A DNA stretch of 64,000 nucleotides from Bianquea renquensis (GTDB taxonomy: Bacteria; Bacillota; Clostridia; Lachnospirales; Bianqueaceae), in NCBI RefSeq assembly GCF_014384895.1, contig NZ_JACRSQ010000008.1:62001-126000 (forward strand), given 5' to 3'. The notes beneath the pieces are model-generated. The model saw only the letters and a list, made by a program, of their open reading frames with translations. It ran no database searches and was not told where the DNA came from. Position numbers and translations under genes: made by a program. Positions 8,713 to 16,460 of the stretch are shown one piece after another. Position 1 is the first letter of the stretch, and every line of letters begins with the position of its first letter.

Positions 8713-8821
8713 GCCTCACGGCGGACCCTCTTATAGGATAAATAAGTTCGCTTTGCGAACTTTGGAAGAACCTTCGGTTCTTCGGAATTATGTCCGCCTC
8801 ACGGCGGACCTTCTTATAGGA
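8713..8821. repeat. Composite hairpin cassette flanked by a direct repeat
   Basis: A 26-bp direct repeat (8713-8738 and 8796-8821, one mismatch) flanks two perfect hairpins: AAGTTCGC-TTT-GCGAACTT (8744-8762) and GAAGAACC-TTC-GGTTCTTC (8765-8783). The right-hand repeat copy itself forms GTCCGCC-TCAC-GGCGGAC (8792-8808). Pieces of the same cassette recur at 7490, about 9960, 24166 and 56577-56614. It lies in the URO-D/araC intergenic region and may be a short dispersed element or a regulatory RNA structure. Confidence 0.75.
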
Positions 8822-8830
8822 AAGAGTATA

Positions 8831-8859
8831 TTGCCTTTTGGCGGTTTTCGCTATATAAT
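8831..8859 (+). promoter_or_regulatory. Promoter of the araC-family gene
   Basis: TTGCCT (8831-8836), a 17-bp spacer and TATAAT (8854-8859), 49 bp upstream of the regulator's ATG. Vegetative sigma-A type. Confidence 0.7.
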
Positions 8860-8908
8860 GATGTTATAAAAATATGGAGATTTGTGAGATCCTGTGGAGG
8901 TGGACTCG

Positions 8909-9769
8909 ATGGCGGAGCGATTGTTGAAAGAGGTCTATTTGCCGGATATTGCCCTTGGGGATAGCCGTGTATTATTCTGTGGCGTGGAGCAATGTATTCC
9001 GAGAACCGATACGCTGCCCCATATCCGTTCACATTTTCTTATGGTGTTTATCGTCTCCGGGAAGGGAATCTTTCGCAACCCCACGGCCACATACCATTTA
9101 GGGGCCGGTGCAACCTTTTGTGTATTTCCTGGCGAATTGGTGTTCTATAAGGAAGACGCGGAGGACCCTTGGACCTATTACTGGATAGGATTTAGTGGCG
9201 GAGAAGTCCTCCAGATACTCCATCGGGCATCCATCTCACCCCATCGGCCTGTCCATATTGCCAACGATATTCGAGAGTTGGAGGCGCTCTATGCGTCGGT
9301 TGTCTCCTACAGCACCCGTTTGGATTTTAGTGTCAAGTTGAAGATTCAGTCACTGCTGTATGATATCCTGTACCACTATGCGAGATCCGTAGCCAGCCCC
9401 GATGCGCTGGCGGCCATCAGCACCAATTGCTCCCAGCACATTGTCTGTGCTGTGGACTATATCAAGTCACATTATCAGACAGAATTGTCGGTTGCGGAAG
9501 TTGCCAGGGCCGTTGGCATTTCCCGCGAGTATTTTTGTATGCTTTTTAAACGGCAATTTTCGATCTCTCCGGTTCGGTACATACGAGAGTACCGGCTGAA
9601 AACGGCTTCCATGCTGCTGCTGACGACCCGGGATTCCATCGCGGTCATTGCAGAGAAGGTCGGCTTTCACGATTATAATTATTTCACCAATCAGTTTACG
9701 AGGCATTTCGGGGTCAGTCCCACTGGCTACCGGAAAGCGGGATTGGACATTAGCATAAAAAGCCCTTGA
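8909..9769 (+). CDS. AraC family transcriptional regulator
   Basis: A 286-residue regulator. An N-terminal cupin-like sensor domain spans about residues 15-150 and includes the strand pattern HFLMVFIVSGKG. Two C-terminal helix-turn-helix motifs follow: LSVAEVARAVGISREYFCMLFKRQFSISPVRYI... and IAVIAEKVGFHDYNYFTNQFTRHFGVSPTGYRK, the standard AraC/XylS signature. ATG 8909 is chosen because GGAGG lies 8 nt upstream; GTG 8894 overlaps it. It is divergent from the URO-D family gene. The inducer is unknown but sugar-like ligands are common in this subfamily. Confidence 0.9.
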   Translation: MAERLLKEVYLPDIALGDSRVLFCGVEQCIPRTDTLPHIRSHFLMVFIVSGKGIFRNPTATYHLGAGATFCVFPGELVFYKEDAEDPWTYYWIGFSGGEVLQILHRASISPHRPVHIANDIRELEALYASVVSYSTRLDFSVKLKIQSLLYDILYHYARSVASPDALAAISTNCSQHIVCAVDYIKSHYQTELSVAEVARAVGISREYFCMLFKRQFSISPVRYIREYRLKTASMLLLTTRDSIAVIAEKVGFHDYNYFTNQFTRHFGVSPTGYRKAGLDISIKSP

Positions 9770-9794
9770 CAAGGGATGCGACATGTGATACACT
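9766..9794 (+). promoter_or_regulatory. Promoter of tRNA-Tyr
   Basis: TTGACA (9766-9771), a 17-bp spacer and an extended -10, TGATACACT (-10 hexamer 9789-9794), 14 bp before the mature tRNA 5' end. The -35 overlaps the last codons and stop of the araC-family gene. Confidence 0.85.
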
Positions 9795-9807
9795 GTCGAA
9801 TTGTACC

Positions 9808-9889
9808 GGGGGGATTCCCGAGTGGCCAAAGGGGACAGACTGTAAATCTGCTGGCAGTGCCTTCGGAGGTTCGAATCCTCCTCCCCCCA
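9808..9889 (+). tRNA. tRNA-Tyr (anticodon GTA)
   Basis: An 82-nt class II tRNA. The acceptor stem is GGGGGGA / TCCCCCC with discriminator A at 9889, the D-arm begins TTCCCGAGTGGCC, and the anticodon loop CTGTAAA carries GTA. A long variable arm is followed by the T-arm GGAGG-TTCGAAT-CCTCC. No CCA is encoded, so it must be added enzymatically. It stands alone with its own promoter and terminator. Confidence 0.97.
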
Positions 9890-9927
9890 TTTGTAAAAAC
9901 ATGTGTGAACTCAATTGCGCAGATGGC

Positions 9928-9953
9928 AGACACCTCTTTGGTGTCTTTATTTT
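9928..9953 (+). terminator. Terminator of tRNA-Tyr
   Basis: AGACACC / GGTGTCT stem (9928-9934 and 9940-9946) with a TCTTT loop, followed by TTATTTT; 39 bp beyond the tRNA. Confidence 0.9.
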
Positions 9954-10049
9954 CCCCTATAGAAAAGTCCGCCGTGAGGATACTCTATGTACAATGGTGG
10001 ATATCAAGAATGATTAAAATGTACAGAAAGATGAATTAGAATCACAGTG

Positions 10050-10078
10050 TTGTGTTTTTTATTTTGGAATGCTATACT
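10050..10078 (+). promoter_or_regulatory. Promoter of the small hypothetical gene
   Basis: TTGTGT (10050-10055), a 17-bp spacer and an extended -10, TGCTATACT (-10 hexamer 10073-10078), 42 bp before the next start codon. The stretch between the tRNA terminator and this promoter holds only a partial copy of the CCGCCGTGAGG hairpin repeat near 9968. Confidence 0.65.
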
Positions 10079-10119
10079 GTAGGAAAGATTCTATAGTTAC
10101 GGAAGAGGGGGAATGGAAA

Positions 10120-10410
10120 ATGCAAAAAGAGGAACTGATCCAAAAATTTAACGAATTGGGGATCGAGGATATGGCGGAAGTCACAGAGTTAAACGAACTG
10201 AGAGGCGATTTCATTAACTTAGAGTACAATCTGCCAAGTGGGCAGAGGATTAAGCTCTGGGACGATTCAAAGCTGTATTATGGGGCGGAGATTTGTAAGA
10301 AGAATAGTGAGCGCTGTTATGGATTGGCTGCTGACGATCGGTATCTTTTGGTTTGTGAATATGGAGATGGCGGGTCAGATGCCGAGATCGTTCTTTTAAA
10401 ACGGCTATAA
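10120..10410 (+). CDS. Small acidic protein of unknown function
   Basis: A 96-residue soluble protein, rich in Glu, Asp and Leu, with no signal peptide or membrane segment. I do not recognise the family. ATG 10120 is preferred over the upstream frame start at 10069 because the purine-rich AGAGGGGGAA lies about 6 nt upstream and the promoter's -10 hexamer overlaps the earlier start. A hairpin terminator follows, so it is probably a single-gene transcript. An immunity or regulatory role is possible, but nothing in the sequence shows it. Confidence 0.65.
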   Translation: MQKEELIQKFNELGIEDMAEVTELNELRGDFINLEYNLPSGQRIKLWDDSKLYYGAEICKKNSERCYGLAADDRYLLVCEYGDGGSDAEIVLLKRL

Positions 10411-10458
10411 GCATAGCTTTGGCAGCTGTCGTCATAAGGGATAGCCCAAAATGGATGA

Positions 10459-10497
10459 GCCAGTCTGCTTTCTGTAGACTGGCCCGCTCTATTTTGG
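10459..10497 (+). terminator. Intrinsic terminator after the small gene
   Basis: GCCAGTCT / AGACTGGC stem (10459-10466 and 10476-10483) with a 9-nt loop; the tail CCGCTCTATTTT is only partly T-rich. Confidence 0.65.
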
Positions 10498-10551
10498 AGG
10501 CCGCCCTACGTCCTTATAGGCTACTAAAGAGAGTCCGAGGAGGAAATAGAG

Positions 10552-11682
10552 ATGAAAAAGGCTCGAAAACTAATGGCGTTATGGCCCGCTCTAGCTCTGC
10601 TCTTTACCTCGTCTGCATGTTTTTTCCCATCCGATATGAGTTCGTCTCTTCCTGAAATCAACAACCCTTACGTAGCTGTAATTTCCGATGTTCAAACACA
10701 TAGTTCCAACAGCGAGAACGTAAGGTATTCACAGCTTGAGAATCTTGACCAGGTAGACGCGGATATTCTCGTGATCGAGAAGCCCATATCGGAATTGGTT
10801 TCACGAAAATTTCAATTAAAAAATTTAGTGGATAGAGGAACAATGATCTATTTGGCGGAGCCTGGACTTGATCTTAACTCTGTGACAGGACTCTTCCCAG
10901 ACGCTCCTTTAAAAAGTGTAGAAGATGAGGGCGTTGCTAAAAATACAGCCGTTTACATTACGAGAGAGAATGGTATGTATGTTTATGGGACGAACAGTGC
11001 ATGTGAGGGAGTTAGCGTTGACCCAATTGAAGAGGCGGTTCATGCGTATTGGCAAGTCAGTGAAGCATCGAGGAGTCAATCGATTGTCCCTTGCGCATTA
11101 CAAGAATATGTCACAGTCTTAAGCGGGAAAACTTTTACGGTGTACGATGGAAATCACCACCCGGAAAAACTTTATGCAAAAGTGACCCGCTCAGCCTTGA
11201 TTGCTTGTGAAAAGAAGCTGACAAGCGGAGAATATATTTGGAGTGTAAAAAATTCGACAACGTGTACATCCCTTCACAACAGTGTGGTAATTGAAGGAAC
11301 GGGTAGTTATATAAAAGTAGGATTCAATGCTCAAACGCTTGTGGACTACGCAGCGCTGCCGACAAATGCTGGAAACGGGAATGTCTCTGTCAATTTAAGC
11401 GCCAGTGGAATGCGCTTATTATGGTCGTTTCCACAATCTGGCCAGACGTATAAAAATCTATTATATAGCGATAATGCAGTGGAATGGTATGGAAAAGACG
11501 GATGTGAATATGGAGAAAATGCGTTTCTTAAACAAGACCCTGGAATACTAGCAATGACTCCTACAAAGAGCCTCAAGATTCAAATCCATGAGTATGGATT
11601 TGCTAGGCCCTTAGTTGTCGATCCCTATCATCCCCTTCATATAGAATCGCCGCACTGGCCGGTCACGTATACTCTAGGGTAA
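10552..11682 (+). CDS. Secreted protein of unknown function, probable lipoprotein
   Basis: A 376-residue exported protein. The N-terminus has Lys/Arg, a hydrophobic core (LMALWPALALLF) and TSSAC, a weak lipobox with Cys23. The mature part shows no repeats or transmembrane helices. The first 120 residues (VAVISDVQTH ... DADILVIEKPISEL ... GTMIYLAEPG) have an alternating strand/helix look, but I recognise no family. Shine-Dalgarno GAGGAGG lies upstream of ATG 10552. Neighbours give no hint of function. Confidence 0.8.
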   Translation: MKKARKLMALWPALALLFTSSACFFPSDMSSSLPEINNPYVAVISDVQTHSSNSENVRYSQLENLDQVDADILVIEKPISELVSRKFQLKNLVDRGTMIYLAEPGLDLNSVTGLFPDAPLKSVEDEGVAKNTAVYITRENGMYVYGTNSACEGVSVDPIEEAVHAYWQVSEASRSQSIVPCALQEYVTVLSGKTFTVYDGNHHPEKLYAKVTRSALIACEKKLTSGEYIWSVKNSTTCTSLHNSVVIEGTGSYIKVGFNAQTLVDYAALPTNAGNGNVSVNLSASGMRLLWSFPQSGQTYKNLLYSDNAVEWYGKDGCEYGENAFLKQDPGILAMTPTKSLKIQIHEYGFARPLVVDPYHPLHIESPHWPVTYTLG

Positions 11683-11851
11683 CAGTGGTACTATAAAAAC
11701 GCCTCCTGTTAAGTAAAAAGGAGAGTGGATCCAAGAGACAGCTGAAAGGGCTTGATGTCTGTGAAGAGCAGGCGGCAAGCCCTTACGCTATGCCTTAATG
11801 CGCCATTTTTGCAATACTCCATGCCTCCCACGCTGTCAAGGCGTGGTGCGA

Positions 11852-11880
11852 TTGACAGAAAGGGGCGGATGGAGTATAAT
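11852..11880 (+). promoter_or_regulatory. Consensus sigma-A promoter of azlCD
   Basis: TTGACA (11852-11857), exactly 17 bp, TATAAT (11875-11880): a perfect consensus, 44 bp before azlC. An inverted repeat CCACGC / GCGTGG (11828-11846) sits just upstream of the -35 and could be an operator. Confidence 0.9.
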
Positions 11881-11923
11881 ATTTCCGCATGTTTGCATGA
11901 ATATTAACAGATCGGAGGGTCCC

Positions 11924-12664
11924 ATGCTCCTGACTACATATACAAAGACTCAGCTAAAAGAAGGACTTGCCCTAGGTATGCCCATTGCTCTGGGGTATAT
12001 TTCCGTATCCTTTGCCTTCGGAATGATGGCGGCTGGGGGCAACCTGCCCATTTGGTCTGCCGTGCTGATTTCCATGACCAATCTAACCTCAGCCGGGCAG
12101 CTGGCGGGCACGCAATTATTGATAGCAGGGGCGCCATATATTGAGATTGCCATGACCACTTTCGTCATCAACATTCGCTATTTTTTGATGTCGCTTTCTC
12201 TGTCGCAGAAGCTGAGGGCGGACACGGGTATCCTAAAACGGATGGGAATGGCAATTGGGATTACGGATGAAATTTTTGCCGTGGCATCTGGCAGGAAAGA
12301 GGTCACGCCAGCGTTCATGGCGGGGCTTATCGCGCTGCCATATCTGGGATGGGCATTGGGAACCCTGGTGGGGGCTACAGCCAGCTATCTACTGCCCCAG
12401 GCACTGCGGGATGCTTTGGGAATCGCGATTTATGGGATGTTTCTCGCAATTATCGTGCCGCCGTGCCGAAAGAGCTGGTCCTGCCTCGCCGTTGTGTTGA
12501 CGGCGGTGGTATGCTCCTGCCTTTTTCATTACATGCCGCTTCTCTGCCAGGTGCCAGCTGGCTGGCGCATCATCATCTGTGCTGTGGCTGCGGCGGGAAT
12601 GGGGGCTATAGTTTTTCCTATCCATCCGCCGGATGAAAAAACGGAAGGAGAGGCCGCGCCATGA
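11924..12664 (+). CDS. azlC: AzlC family permease, large subunit of a branched-chain amino acid exporter
   Basis: A 246-residue membrane protein with about 5-7 hydrophobic helices. The family pattern is seen in ALGYISVSFAFGMMA, NIRYFLMSLSLS and TDEIFAVASG. AzlC with AzlD exports branched-chain amino acids and analogues. ATG 11924 follows CGGAGG at 5 nt; the longer frame from 11798 would cross the promoter and is rejected. It overlaps azlD by four bases (ATGA), so the two are translationally coupled. Confidence 0.93.
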   Translation: MLLTTYTKTQLKEGLALGMPIALGYISVSFAFGMMAAGGNLPIWSAVLISMTNLTSAGQLAGTQLLIAGAPYIEIAMTTFVINIRYFLMSLSLSQKLRADTGILKRMGMAIGITDEIFAVASGRKEVTPAFMAGLIALPYLGWALGTLVGATASYLLPQALRDALGIAIYGMFLAIIVPPCRKSWSCLAVVLTAVVCSCLFHYMPLLCQVPAGWRIIICAVAAAGMGAIVFPIHPPDEKTEGEAAP

Positions 12665-12981
12665 ATTATCCGCGTATTCTAATTGCAACTTTTATAATGG
12701 CCCTTGTCACCTATTTAATCAGGGCGATCCCGCTCCTACTCTTTCGAAAGAAAATCAAAAATATCTATGTGCAATCCTTTTTGTATTATGTGCCCTACGC
12801 GGTGCTGGGGGCCATGACATTTCCCGACATATTGCAGTCAACGGGAACTCTGGCGGCGGGAGTTGCCGGCTTCCTCGTGGCTCTGGTGTTGGCTTGGAAG
12901 AACAAAGGCCTTCTCACCGTCGCTCTATCAGCGACAGCCGTCGCCTTTGTGACGGAACGGCTGCTGTATTACCTGGGATGA
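12661..12981 (+). CDS. azlD: AzlD family small subunit of a branched-chain amino acid exporter
   Basis: A 106-residue membrane protein with about four helices and the family-typical TYLIRAIPLLLFRKKI near the N-terminus and YVPYAVLGAMTFPDIL in the second helix. Its start overlaps the azlC stop as ATGA. The gene order matches the standard azlCD pair. Confidence 0.92.
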   Translation: MNYPRILIATFIMALVTYLIRAIPLLLFRKKIKNIYVQSFLYYVPYAVLGAMTFPDILQSTGTLAAGVAGFLVALVLAWKNKGLLTVALSATAVAFVTERLLYYLG

Positions 12982-12985
12982 CATG

Positions 12986-13014
12986 TTTACAAATGGCGGG
13001 AACTGTGATAAAAT
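12986..13014 (+). promoter_or_regulatory. Promoter of uppP
   Basis: TTTACA (12986-12991), a 17-bp spacer and TAAAAT (13009-13014), 34 bp upstream of the uppP start. Confidence 0.8.
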
Positions 13015-13048
13015 GATAAAGAGTAAAAGGGATTGAAAGGACGGAAAA

Positions 13049-13909
13049 ATGGAACAATTATCGTGGATTCATGCAATTATCATGGGAATTGTACAGGGAC
13101 TGACAGAATTTTTGCCGGTCAGCAGCTCTGGACATCTTGTATTGGCAAAGTTCATGATCGGAGCGGATGCCAGCTTAAATACGTCCGCTTTATTTGAAAT
13201 ATTGCTTCATGTTGGCACATTGGCGGCGGTATGTGTCGTATATTTTCGAGATGTGGTGCTGCTGATCAAGGAAGGCTTGTTGCTGATCCGGGATGGGGTT
13301 TTGTGGCTGGTCCACGGCGGCAAGCGGAAATTTGAAATGTACAGAGATCGCAAGATGGTATTGCTGGTCATCGTGGCTTCGATTCCCACAGCTATCTTGG
13401 GACTTGTCATGCAGAAATTCTTGGAGGACCTGTTCCTCAGCTCAGTGATGGCAGTGGGATTTGCCCTTCTCCTCACGGGTGGAATGCTGCTGGCATCTGC
13501 TAAGATCCCCGCGGGCAAAAAGAGACTGGAGAAGGCAAGCTATCGGGATGCGGTTGTCATCGGTTTGTTTCAGGGTGTGGCGACGATTCCTGGCATCTCC
13601 CGGTCCGGTTCCACGATTGTGGGCGGTATGCTCTGCGGCTTTGACCGCGAGTTTGCCATCCGGTTTTCGTTTCTGATTTCGATGCCCGCCATAGGGGGAG
13701 CTGCGATACTAAAACTATCCAGTGTATCCGGGGCAGACCTGGAGCTCAACTGGTTCCCCTATTTATTAGGCGCCATTGTCGCCGCGATTGTGGGATATGC
13801 CTGTATTCGGGGGCTTCTTGCAATCCTCAAGCGGAATAAGTTTCATTACTTTGGATTTTATTGTTTAGCTGTTGGACTGCTGGCCGTCGTCTGGGGGTTC
13901 CTCCACTAG
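13049..13909 (+). CDS. uppP: Undecaprenyl-diphosphatase (UppP/BacA)
   Basis: A 286-residue integral membrane phosphatase that recycles undecaprenyl pyrophosphate to the monophosphate carrier lipid for peptidoglycan synthesis; also linked to bacitracin resistance. The conserved motifs are present: GLTEFLPVSSSGHLVL near the N-terminus and PGISRSGSTI in the second half, both expected at the active site. Length and helix pattern are typical. It has its own promoter and lies just before ftsK. Confidence 0.96.
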   Translation: MEQLSWIHAIIMGIVQGLTEFLPVSSSGHLVLAKFMIGADASLNTSALFEILLHVGTLAAVCVVYFRDVVLLIKEGLLLIRDGVLWLVHGGKRKFEMYRDRKMVLLVIVASIPTAILGLVMQKFLEDLFLSSVMAVGFALLLTGGMLLASAKIPAGKKRLEKASYRDAVVIGLFQGVATIPGISRSGSTIVGGMLCGFDREFAIRFSFLISMPAIGGAAILKLSSVSGADLELNWFPYLLGAIVAAIVGYACIRGLLAILKRNKFHYFGFYCLAVGLLAVVWGFLH

Positions 13910-13949
13910 GTAACGGCGAGACTACGGGGACGAGCGAGGGGGAGCCGCC

Positions 13950-16421
13950 ATGGCGCAAAAGAAAAGGTCGACAAAGAAAAAAAAGCCTGCCAATACACAG
14001 AGAAAGAAACAGCCCAAAAGTCCGCTGAGGACGGAAGTTCAATATTTACTCATTTTTTTAGGGATGGTTCTGGTGACCATGGGGGTATTTCTTCACACCT
14101 CCATGGGGGCCTTTGGGCGGGTTCTCTATGAAGTCTTTATTGGCCTGTTTGGGTTTAGCGCGTATCTGATCTGTATTTATATGATTGTTGTAATGGGAAT
14201 GTGGATGCTGGGGAAGCTGGACAGCCGACGAAAAGTGAAGGCCGTGACGGCTTTTTTCAGTATTTTGTTGGTTAGTATTTTTCTACATGTGTTCAATGTC
14301 GGAAGCGCAACTGAACTGATGGACTTATATCATAAGGCGACGCCAAAGACGGGCGGTTTGATTGGCGGCCTTCTGGGAACAGGTCTTCTCAAAATTTTGG
14401 GCAAGACGGGAAGCATCATTTTGCTGTCGGGACTGGCGATTATCTGCCTCGTGATTTTGACAGAGCGGTCTGCGCTAAAAGCGGCGGGCAAGGCAACCGG
14501 CCGCGCGGCGGACTCCGCCAGAAAAATGCGCGACCGGCAGAAAGAAAAGCACTCTCTGCGTATGCAGAGACAGGAAACGCCGCCCATACCGGAGGAGGAT
14601 CCATCGCAATCGGATCCCATCGTAGTCCGGGGAGTGGGAATTGAGCCCTCCTTGGAGCACAAAAAGCCGACAAAGAAAAGAAAGCGGGAAGCGAGGGCGC
14701 CCATCGAAGATGGTACTGTCGATATTCCGCTGTTAGAAAACGATCCATACCGGCAGCGCAAGAAAAAGACTGAAGCGCAGGGCTTGCCAGAGTCAGAATC
14801 AAAGTATGTATCTGAGCCGGAAGAGGATGCGATACCTTTCTTGGAAGAAGAGTGGGAACTGGAGCCTTTGATCCCGGAGACTCCCGCTCCGGCCCCTGCA
14901 CCAAAGCCAGCGCCATCTTCAGGGCGGAACCGGCAGCCTTTGACTGAACCATCACAGAACGGCACAGCCGGTTTTGCGGAACAGGGACAGTATCAGTTTC
15001 CGCCCATCGACCTGCTGAGTCTCCCCAAACAGGAGGTCGGTGGAAGCTCCAAGGCGGAACTGATGAAGAGTGCACAGATTTTGGAGCAATCCCTGATGAG
15101 CTTTGGCGTGGAGGCGAAAGTTGTGCAGGTCAACCGGGGACCTGCCGTGACGCGGTATGAGCTGCAGCCGAAACAGGGGGTCAAAGTGAGCCGGATCGTA
15201 AATCTGGCAGACGATATTGCGCTGAATCTGGCCGCATCGGGAATCCGCATTGAAGCGCCCATTCCGGGAAAAAGTGCTGTGGGCATTGAGGTGCCAAATA
15301 AAGAAGCCGCTTCCGTCAGTCTGCGGGAGGTCATCGAAAGTGATGTCTTTAAAAAGTTCCCCTCCAAATTAGCCTTTGGGTTAGGAAAGGATATCGACGG
15401 TGAGGTGCGCGTCGCAGATATCGCGAAGATGCCGCACCTTCTCATCGCAGGCGCTACTGGTTCTGGCAAGAGTGTCTGTATCAATTCCCTGATTATCAGC
15501 CTATTATATAAAGCGGACCCGAAAGAGGTGAAGCTGATTCTGGTTGATCCCAAGGTCGTCGAGCTCTCGGTTTACAATGGTATACCGCATCTTTTGATAC
15601 CCGTGGTCAATGATCCGAAAAAAGCAGCGGCCTCCCTCAATTGGGCGGTACAGGAGATGACACAGCGATACCGGAAATTTGCGGATATGAACGTCCGGGA
15701 TATCCGAGGATACAACACTGCGGTCAAGGAGCAGCCGGAGCTGGAATTAGAGACGTTGCCCCAGATCGTTATCATTATCGACGAGCTGGCGGATTTGATG
15801 ATGGTTGCGTCGAAAGAGGTGGAAGAAGCCATATGCAGGCTGGCGCAGATGGCGCGGGCGGCGGGGTTACACCTTGTGATCGCGACTCAGAGGCCCTCAG
15901 TGGACGTCATCACAGGCCTGATCAAAGCCAATATTCCATCCCGCCTGGCCTTTGCCGTTTCGTCCGGCACAGACTCCAGGACGATCCTGGACATGGTCGG
16001 CGCGGAAAAACTGTTGGGAAAAGGCGACATGCTGTTCTGCCCAATGGGGGCGTCGAAGCCAACGCGAATTCAGGGCGCTTTTGTCTCCGACAAAGAGGTG
16101 GAGACCATTGTGGCGGCGGTGAGAGTCAACGCGTCGTACGATGAAGACCTCATTGAAACAGTCAGCGGCGGCAGCGTGGGCGGCACGACAGGCGAGGATG
16201 ACGAGCTGGATGAGATTTTGCCAGAAGCGATCTCGTTTGTCGTGGATAAGCAAAAGGCCTCCATCAGTATGCTACAGCGGGCTTTTCGAATTGGATTCAA
16301 CCGAGCGGCGCGGCTAATGGAGGCCATGTATGCCAGGGGAATTGTGGGGCCGGACGAGGGAAGCAAGCCCAGAAAAGTTTTGATCACGAGAGAAGAACTT
16401 GAAAGCGATGGAGAAGAATAA
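13950..16421 (+). CDS. ftsK: DNA translocase FtsK/SpoIIIE
   Basis: An 823-residue membrane-anchored DNA pump that clears chromosomal DNA from the division or sporulation septum. A Lys-rich N-terminus is followed by four transmembrane helices (residues about 29-175), then a charged Pro/Glu linker (about 180-345). The motor has Walker A GATGSGKS and Walker B IVIIIDELADLM, and a C-terminal gamma winged-helix domain (ISMLQRAFRIGFNRAARLMEAME-like) recognises oriented DNA sites. GAGGGGGAG precedes ATG 13950. The sporulation genes in the window make a SpoIIIE role likely. Confidence 0.95.
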   Translation: MAQKKRSTKKKKPANTQRKKQPKSPLRTEVQYLLIFLGMVLVTMGVFLHTSMGAFGRVLYEVFIGLFGFSAYLICIYMIVVMGMWMLGKLDSRRKVKAVTAFFSILLVSIFLHVFNVGSATELMDLYHKATPKTGGLIGGLLGTGLLKILGKTGSIILLSGLAIICLVILTERSALKAAGKATGRAADSARKMRDRQKEKHSLRMQRQETPPIPEEDPSQSDPIVVRGVGIEPSLEHKKPTKKRKREARAPIEDGTVDIPLLENDPYRQRKKKTEAQGLPESESKYVSEPEEDAIPFLEEEWELEPLIPETPAPAPAPKPAPSSGRNRQPLTEPSQNGTAGFAEQGQYQFPPIDLLSLPKQEVGGSSKAELMKSAQILEQSLMSFGVEAKVVQVNRGPAVTRYELQPKQGVKVSRIVNLADDIALNLAASGIRIEAPIPGKSAVGIEVPNKEAASVSLREVIESDVFKKFPSKLAFGLGKDIDGEVRVADIAKMPHLLIAGATGSGKSVCINSLIISLLYKADPKEVKLILVDPKVVELSVYNGIPHLLIPVVNDPKKAAASLNWAVQEMTQRYRKFADMNVRDIRGYNTAVKEQPELELETLPQIVIIIDELADLMMVASKEVEEAICRLAQMARAAGLHLVIATQRPSVDVITGLIKANIPSRLAFAVSSGTDSRTILDMVGAEKLLGKGDMLFCPMGASKPTRIQGAFVSDKEVETIVAAVRVNASYDEDLIETVSGGSVGGTTGEDDELDEILPEAISFVVDKQKASISMLQRAFRIGFNRAARLMEAMYARGIVGPDEGSKPRKVLITREELESDGEE

Positions 16422-16431
16422 ATTAATAAAT

Positions 16432-16455
16432 GCCGCCAGTGCGGCAATATGGAGG
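16432..16455 (+). promoter_or_regulatory. Hairpin-ATGGAGG leader of fhs
   Basis: GCCGC-CAGT-GCGGC hairpin (16432-16445), three bases, then ATGGAGG (16449-16455) acting as Shine-Dalgarno for ATG 16461. It is one of five near-identical arrangements in this window. Confidence 0.7.
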
Positions 16456-16460
16456 TAGCG

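Noticed and set aside
10120..11682. Toxin-antitoxin or immunity pair
   Set aside because: A terminator separates the two genes, the second is exported, and neither resembles a known toxin or antitoxin.
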